A stretch of DNA of 64,000 nt, taken from positions 19,550-83,549 of the forward strand of contig DLCK01000066.1 of the NCBI GenBank assembly GCA_002480565.1. The letters are read 5' to 3'. The notes below the pieces were generated by a model. It ran no database searches. It saw only the letters and a list, made by a program, of their open reading frames with translations, and was not told the DNA's origin. Positions 59,379 to 64,000 of this stretch are shown here, one piece after another; within the stretch, counting starts at the first letter, position 1, and every line of letters begins with the position of its first letter. Both the position numbers and the translations under genes were made by a program. The DNA comes from Phycisphaerales bacterium UBA7800 (GTDB taxonomy: Bacteria; Planctomycetota; Phycisphaerae; Phycisphaerales; Phycisphaeraceae).

Positions 59379-61826
59379 TTATGCCGCATGCTGCTGCGAT
59401 GGCGGGATCCATTTTTGTAGCGTTTTCTGGAGCGTTTCCAGCCGTACTGGTTTGGCAATGTAATCATTCATGCCTGCGTTGATGCAAAGATTGCGATCTT
59501 GTTGCATGGCATTGGCGGTCAGCGCGACAATGGGGACATCAGGTGGCGTAGCATGTTTATGGCAAACCCCACGGAGCATTTTCGTTGCTGCATAGCCGTC
59601 TACTTCAGGCATTTGAATATCCATCAGAACCAAGTGGAATTGGATTAATTTAGTGACTTCAAACGCTTCATCGGCACTGGTGGCCAGGATGACATTGGCC
59701 CCGAGCATTTGGAGCATTTGCTTAGCCACGACGCGATTAACCTGATTGTCGTCTACCACCAGTATGTTGGCTTGACCAAAAAGTTCTGAAGCATTTTGAG
59801 GGATATTGTTTTCAATGGAAGGCTTATCAGTTTGGATCGTATCAATATTTTTTTGTTTCACAGCATTTTCAACAATCAGATCACTGGCAATTGTAAACCA
59901 GAATGTGGCACCTTCACCGGGTTGACTGATGACGCCGATCTGGCCATTCATCATTTCCACCAGTCGTTTGGAAATGGCAAGCCCCAATCCCGTCCCGCCA
60001 TGTTTCCGGGTAGTGGAGGAGTCTGCTTGAGAAAATTTATTGAAAAGTTTTTTCTGTATGTCTGAGGGGATTCCAACGCCAGTGTCTTTAATGGCATATT
60101 GGATGATGATCTTTTTGTCTGTTTCCTGCTTGTGTTGAATATGGAGAGTCACCGAACCTTTGTCGGTAAATTTGATGGCATTGTTCATCAGATTAAGAAT
60201 GATCTGACGCATGCGGATAGGATCCCCCATGAGTTCATTGGGAATTCGTGGGTCAATGATGCAATTTAATTCGATATTTTTTTTGTAAGCCATGACCTGA
60301 ATTAAATCCATGACTTCAGAGACAATTTCCCTCGGTTCATAGGCAATGTTTTCTATGTTCAATTTGCCAGCTTCGATCTTTGAAAAATCGAGGATGTCAT
60401 TGATAATTGTCAACAGAGACTCACCGCTGCTGCTGATGGTGTTCACTTGATTACGTTGGTCTTGTGTTAATTCACTTTGACTGAGGATACTTGCCATCCC
60501 CAGGACACCATTAAGTGGCGTGCGGATTTCATGACTCATGGTGGCCAGGAATTCACTCTTTGACTGGTTGGCGTGTTCGGCAATTTGACGCGCTTCCTCG
60601 GCGGATTGCATGGCATCGTTGAGTTTGGTCATGCTGTTTTTTAGGTCAATGGTCATTGCCGCAGCCATCTGGTTGGCTCGACTTGTGGCAGTGGTCTGAG
60701 ATTGAATCAGCAGTGTGGTTAAAACCGTCAAAATCAACCCGCCGACACCAACCCACAAGACACTGCCGTTAGAGACTGACTGGAACTGTTTTGAAGCTTT
60801 GGTATGCACGTACCAATTGCGCCCACCAATTAAAACTGGAACCGTGTCGGAGAAGTCATCTTCTGGATTGTGGGTGGCTTGGTGCTTCTGGTCACCAAAT
60901 CCATTGTAAAGTAATTGAGACTTGTCCAGGGATTGGTCATCGTAAACCGAAAAATTCAATTGCTCTTCGACCAATGGTGAGATGCCGTTAAAGAGTCTTT
61001 CAGCCAGGATGGTCATATACACCCAACCTACAATATACTTTTGACGCAGATACGGAGTCGTTGGGGTGTGAGATGAATTGTATACCGGTAGGAGAATCAG
61101 GAATCCAGCGCCCTCGCTTTGGGCTTGAACGAGCGTGATGAATCGCGTGATCGCAACGTTGCCGGAGCGCATTGCAAGTGTGGCTGCTTGACGGCGATTA
61201 CGTTCAGACCCAATGTCCAGACCGATTGCTTGATGATTCACATTGGCCGGTTCGATGTACTTGATGATCATATAGTCCGGCTCATTCATGGCCTTCTTGA
61301 GTCGACGAATCTTGAACTGAGGCTGATTGTCAGCACGGACTTTTTCCAGAAAAGGTTCGAGATTTTTAATTGTGACATGCTCGATAAACCCCAATCCTGT
61401 TGCAGCAGGGAATTCCTCGGGCAGATCACGTGATGAAACCAGATTTTCAAATTCCTTACGCTCGACTTTATCACTTGCCATAAAGGTACTGCGTGTTCCC
61501 ATCAAGCCGTAACGATAGACACCGACACGTCGTACAATTTCGTTTTCAAGTTTTGTCTTAAGAAGGTTGAAGTGATCGCGATTGGCCTTTTGATTATGTT
61601 TGAGTAAAACCGTAATGGTTAACATCGTCAGTGTCATAATCAAGAACGCGACAATGATGCTAAAAGGACTAAGGCGAAACACATTGATTTTGGTGAATAG
61701 AGAGCGCTGCTCAAGGGCAGGCTCGGTTGATATACCATTTGTTGATACATCAGCCGCCGCATCTCGTTCTGTGATATCGGAGGCTATTCGAAGGCGCTGA
61801 AATTTTTGACGACTTTGATATCCCAT
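59379..61826 (-). CDS. Hybrid sensor histidine kinase (CHASE - HisKA - HATPase - REC)
   Basis: An 815-residue protein from the ATG at 61826 (GGAAAGAG upstream; longer starts at 61874 and 61940 are possible). TM1 is FSIIVAFLIMTLTMLTITVLL, then a CHASE extracytoplasmic sensor (LVSSRDLPEEFPAATGLGFIEHV; IKYIEPANVNHQAIGLDIGSE), and TM2 is VLWVGVGGLILTVLTTLLI. Cytoplasmic: H-box FLATMSHEIRTPLNGVLGMA (phospho-His), N-box LNLMNNAIKFTDKG, G-boxes GVGIPS and GGTGLGLAISKRL, and a REC domain (NILVVDDNQVNR; HLVLMDIQMPEVDGYAA phospho-Asp; DYIAKPVRL). Senses small molecules or hormones outside the membrane and signals by phosphorelay. No partner regulator adjacent. Confidence 0.9.
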   Translation of the reverse strand: MGYQSRQKFQRLRIASDITERDAAADVSTNGISTEPALEQRSLFTKINVFRLSPFSIIVAFLIMTLTMLTITVLLKHNQKANRDHFNLLKTKLENEIVRRVGVYRYGLMGTRSTFMASDKVERKEFENLVSSRDLPEEFPAATGLGFIEHVTIKNLEPFLEKVRADNQPQFKIRRLKKAMNEPDYMIIKYIEPANVNHQAIGLDIGSERNRRQAATLAMRSGNVAITRFITLVQAQSEGAGFLILLPVYNSSHTPTTPYLRQKYIVGWVYMTILAERLFNGISPLVEEQLNFSVYDDQSLDKSQLLYNGFGDQKHQATHNPEDDFSDTVPVLIGGRNWYVHTKASKQFQSVSNGSVLWVGVGGLILTVLTTLLIQSQTTATSRANQMAAAMTIDLKNSMTKLNDAMQSAEEARQIAEHANQSKSEFLATMSHEIRTPLNGVLGMASILSQSELTQDQRNQVNTISSSGESLLTIINDILDFSKIEAGKLNIENIAYEPREIVSEVMDLIQVMAYKKNIELNCIIDPRIPNELMGDPIRMRQIILNLMNNAIKFTDKGSVTLHIQHKQETDKKIIIQYAIKDTGVGIPSDIQKKLFNKFSQADSSTTRKHGGTGLGLAISKRLVEMMNGQIGVISQPGEGATFWFTIASDLIVENAVKQKNIDTIQTDKPSIENNIPQNASELFGQANILVVDDNQVNRVVAKQMLQMLGANVILATSADEAFEVTKLIQFHLVLMDIQMPEVDGYAATKMLRGVCHKHATPPDVPIVALTANAMQQDRNLCINAGMNDYIAKPVRLETLQKTLQKWIPPSQQHAA

Positions 61827-62105
61827 CGGCTCTTTCCGTGGTTCAAGGTTTTCAACATATGCCGCATTCTTCATCACGAATTTAGAACACCCATTTTTCT
61901 TATAGAAATGGACGTTGAAAACGTAGAAAGAACTTTTCAATATTCATATTCATCGGGTCAATTTGAGCGTGACTTTGGCTAGGTCTTTTTATGGTTTTGA
62001 TACTGGGTCGCTATTTGAAGGTTTGTGATTAAAAGAGAATTTTGTTCATTTTTTTGAATCTGAGTCTGGCGAGAGGTTAAAAAGTGGTTATCATTAAAAG
62101 CACTT

Positions 62106-62594
62106 ATGAAGATTGGGGTTATGTCAGATACCCATGATCGCCTTCCCACGTTCCGTCGGGCGGTGGCCATGTTTGAGCGTATGAAGGTTGAAGCGATCTT
62201 TCATGCAGGCGATTTTATTGCGCCTTTTGCCGCCAAGGTGATCTCGCCTGCGGTGTTGTCTTTGCCACTTTATTGCTGTTATGGGAACAACGATGGCGAA
62301 AAGGCCGGACTGAAAAACGTTCTGCCTCATATCGTTGATGGGACCGTGCGCGTGGAGTTGGGTGGGCGCAAAATTGTCATGAATCACTTCATCGACTGGT
62401 TCACCCCAGAAGAAATCGAATGGGCTGACATCGTCATTTCTGGACACACCCACGAGATTGTCAACCAGATGCAGGGGGGCAAGCTCCTGCTTAATCCCGG
62501 CGAGTGTTGTGGTTGGGTGACAGATCGGTGTACCGTTGCTGTCCTTGACTTGGATACTGCCACGGCTCAAATCGTCGATGTTCATCATGATTAA
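62106..62594 (+). CDS. YfcE/MJ0936-type metallophosphoesterase
   Basis: A 162-residue calcineurin-like phosphoesterase: MKIGVMSDTHDR, FHAGDFIAPF, CCYGNNDGE and VISGHTHE are the D-x-H, GD, GN(N/H) and GHTH metal motifs. Members hydrolyse phosphodiesters, often cyclic nucleotides or model substrates. Short, cytoplasmic and monocistronic. Confidence 0.93.
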   Translation: MKIGVMSDTHDRLPTFRRAVAMFERMKVEAIFHAGDFIAPFAAKVISPAVLSLPLYCCYGNNDGEKAGLKNVLPHIVDGTVRVELGGRKIVMNHFIDWFTPEEIEWADIVISGHTHEIVNQMQGGKLLLNPGECCGWVTDRCTVAVLDLDTATAQIVDVHHD

Positions 62595-62677
62595 TAGCTA
62601 TTGATGTGCTCAGTCTGTTTGCTTGTCTGATCTTCAAAGTCATTCCAATTGTTCTTATCAATCGCCATCAGTGGACA

Positions 62678-63760
62678 TTATTCCCAATCGAGGTCCCCCC
62701 AGGCTGCTTGTTCGACAGGTTTGATTGTGTTGACCATTTGTATTACTGGACTCAGTGATTTTGGTATGCGTATCCCATGTTTAAGGACCGCATCGGAATT
62801 GAACATGATCTTGCCTTCCATGGATGTATTGATTGGATAAAGCGAAGCTCGGCGACCGGTTTTGATCATGTCAATTGCTGTAATGCCTGCCAGATAACCA
62901 TGCTCTTGCCCGGATGAACAGATTCCCAGCATGGCACCATCTTTGACGGTAAATGGCAGAATCCCCAGGATTGGGACGATACAATTTTTCACTGTCCATT
63001 GCATGACATGTTGAGGTTTCATGCTCATGGTTTCATTGCTCGCCTGCTTGACGGTGTGATACATCGTGACCAGGATGGCGTCCGAGTCCTGATTGGCTTT
63101 GAAGACGGCTGACTGCCACTGCGAAAAATTTGTGACTTTCACATATCGCACCACCTGCATGGGAATATCCAGTGTTCGATAGTACTCATATGACTTTTGT
63201 GATGTGATGCTGTCATCGCTAATAAATGTAATCCGCTTGATCTTTGGATCGAGAGCTTTGGCAAGTTTTAATGTCCCTGTCACGTGTGATCGGCTCAGGA
63301 ATCCGGTGACGTTTTTGTTGTGAAACCCATATAACTCAGGCGATCCATTCACGCCACAAAAAACAATTCTTGGACTGTCTTTCTGCTGGGCGAGTTGCTT
63401 GGCAAAATAAGCCTGGGCATTGTCGTCAGTCGTGATCACCACGTCCGGCTTAAACGCAGCGACCTTTCGCATTGCACGTTGTCCGGCCTTGATTTTCCAG
63501 GCTTCATCGGTTTGCCGTTTGGTATCCATGTACAGGACTTGAATATCATACGATCCATCTGAAAATGCATGATCAATGCCTGTTTGAATCGAGTCAGTCC
63601 ATTCGTAGCCTGCATGGTAACTATGAACCACAAGGATACGGCTTTGAGCAAATAGTAATGATGGCGTAAGGATCAGCACCAGGTAAATCGCCATGGACAA
63701 TTGACGACGGATACGTACTGAACCTGAACATATGGGACAATGAAAAATAGAGTTAGTCAT
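62678..63760 (-). CDS. ABC-transporter substrate-binding protein (ABC_sub_bind type)
   Basis: A 360-residue secreted or lipid-free periplasmic protein: hydrophobic signal near residues 23-38 (MAIYLVLILTPSLLFAQ), then SRILVVHSYHAGYEWTDSIQ, VVITTDDNAQAYFAKQLA, RIVFCGVNGSPELYG and PFTVKDGAMLGICSSGQEHGYLAG. This is the Peripla_BP/ABC_sub_bind family, related to LuxP-like sensors; some members are the receptor half of a signalling pair. No ATPase or permease gene is adjacent. A start at 63694 is an alternative. The N-terminal CPICSGS may be incidental. Confidence 0.82.
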   Translation of the reverse strand: MTNSIFHCPICSGSVRIRRQLSMAIYLVLILTPSLLFAQSRILVVHSYHAGYEWTDSIQTGIDHAFSDGSYDIQVLYMDTKRQTDEAWKIKAGQRAMRKVAAFKPDVVITTDDNAQAYFAKQLAQQKDSPRIVFCGVNGSPELYGFHNKNVTGFLSRSHVTGTLKLAKALDPKIKRITFISDDSITSQKSYEYYRTLDIPMQVVRYVKVTNFSQWQSAVFKANQDSDAILVTMYHTVKQASNETMSMKPQHVMQWTVKNCIVPILGILPFTVKDGAMLGICSSGQEHGYLAGITAIDMIKTGRRASLYPINTSMEGKIMFNSDAVLKHGIRIPKSLSPVIQMVNTIKPVEQAAWGDLDWE

Positions 63761-64000
63761 ACCATTTTTATCGGCAAGAGATGTGCGTCAATTTGTCTTG
63801 TTTGCTTAAAGACAGAGCGACAATTTCCAGTTAAACGGATAATCGGCATAACCGCTACAGGATTGACTGTAGGCCAGGCAATGAGCAGTAAATAAGCATT
63901 TTTAAAAGGTCTTGATTTTATTGTCACGGCGATGGGTTTAACACCCTCGCCTTCAGGCGAAACCTTTAGGTTTTACAATTTTTGTCCATTTGAGGTTTGG
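63761..64000. other. Window end, no gene; one hairpin
   Basis: A 240-bp stretch with no gene visible. A GGCGA/TCGCC stem with an inner GGG/CCC (about 63929-63952) is followed by an AACCT/AGGTT hairpin and T-rich sequence, compatible with a terminator of a gene outside the window or a structured RNA. Too short to decide. Confidence 0.3.

Noticed and set aside
61827..61874. VENLEPRKEP near the upstream end of the histidine kinase frame as an LEPR sorting motif
   Set aside because: It lacks the following leucine pair, and a better ribosome site supports a start after it at 61826. A cytoplasmic-side kinase N-terminus needs no such signal.

Overview
The window most likely comes from a planctomycete, probably of the Phycisphaerae type. 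This is inferred from several things: a large extracellular protein whose basic N-terminus is followed by an LEPRQLL motif, five prepilin-like proteins of the TLIELLVV / H-X9-DG kind, GntR and LacI regulators beside secreted carbohydrate-active enzymes, and an integrase tail of a kind I associate with planctomycetes. Base composition looks to be near 50% GC by eye, apart from an AT-rich stretch at 35.5-37.6 kb. Genus and species cannot be read from the sequence.

Positions 1-30.9 kb are a polysaccharide-utilisation region. It is made of repeated cassettes in which a GntR or LacI regulator is followed, in the same direction and closely spaced, by one or two short pseudopilin-like proteins and then a secreted CAZyme. 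The cassettes are LacI-pilin-GH (1.9-5.7 kb, +), GntR-pilin-pilin-heparinase-sodium/solute symporter (14.6-8.1 kb, -), GntR-pilin-GH (27.0-22.5 kb, -) and LacI-pilin-GH (30.9-27.2 kb, -). A GntR followed by a beta-helix protein (1.6 kb to the left edge) is a pilin-less version. Between them lie a second heparinase II/III protein with a small membrane protein, an FAD oxidoreductase, an AraC/PocR regulator, a Gfo/Idh/MocA oxidoreductase and housekeeping or unknown genes.

Positions 32.8-39.5 kb are an integrated mobile element of about 6.6 kb, inserted into the 3' end of a tRNA-Glu gene and bounded by a 69-bp direct repeat made of the tRNA 3' end plus its terminator. It carries a rolling-circle HUH replication protein, a RelE-type toxin with an XRE antitoxin, a second XRE protein, a 673-aa AIPR (abortive-infection) protein, a ribbon-helix-helix protein, a small HTH/excisionase-like protein and a tyrosine integrase. 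The integrase frame runs through the att core. At the other end of the element the same frame continues out of the att core into about 90 codons that look like an integrase C-terminal tail. Integration therefore appears to swap the integrase C-terminus.

Positions 39.7-64 kb hold a mixture: an amidase lipoprotein, a fusion of a DUF2064 transferase with a response-regulator receiver domain, a CE2/SGNH esterase, the LEPR-motif beta-helix protein, two flagellins with long leaders, an extended asparagine synthetase, a sulfotransferase, FabI, an SDR epimerase, a GH36 alpha-galactosidase, a CHASE-type hybrid histidine kinase, a phosphodiesterase and an ABC-type substrate-binding protein. No rRNA and no CRISPR array were seen, and only one tRNA.
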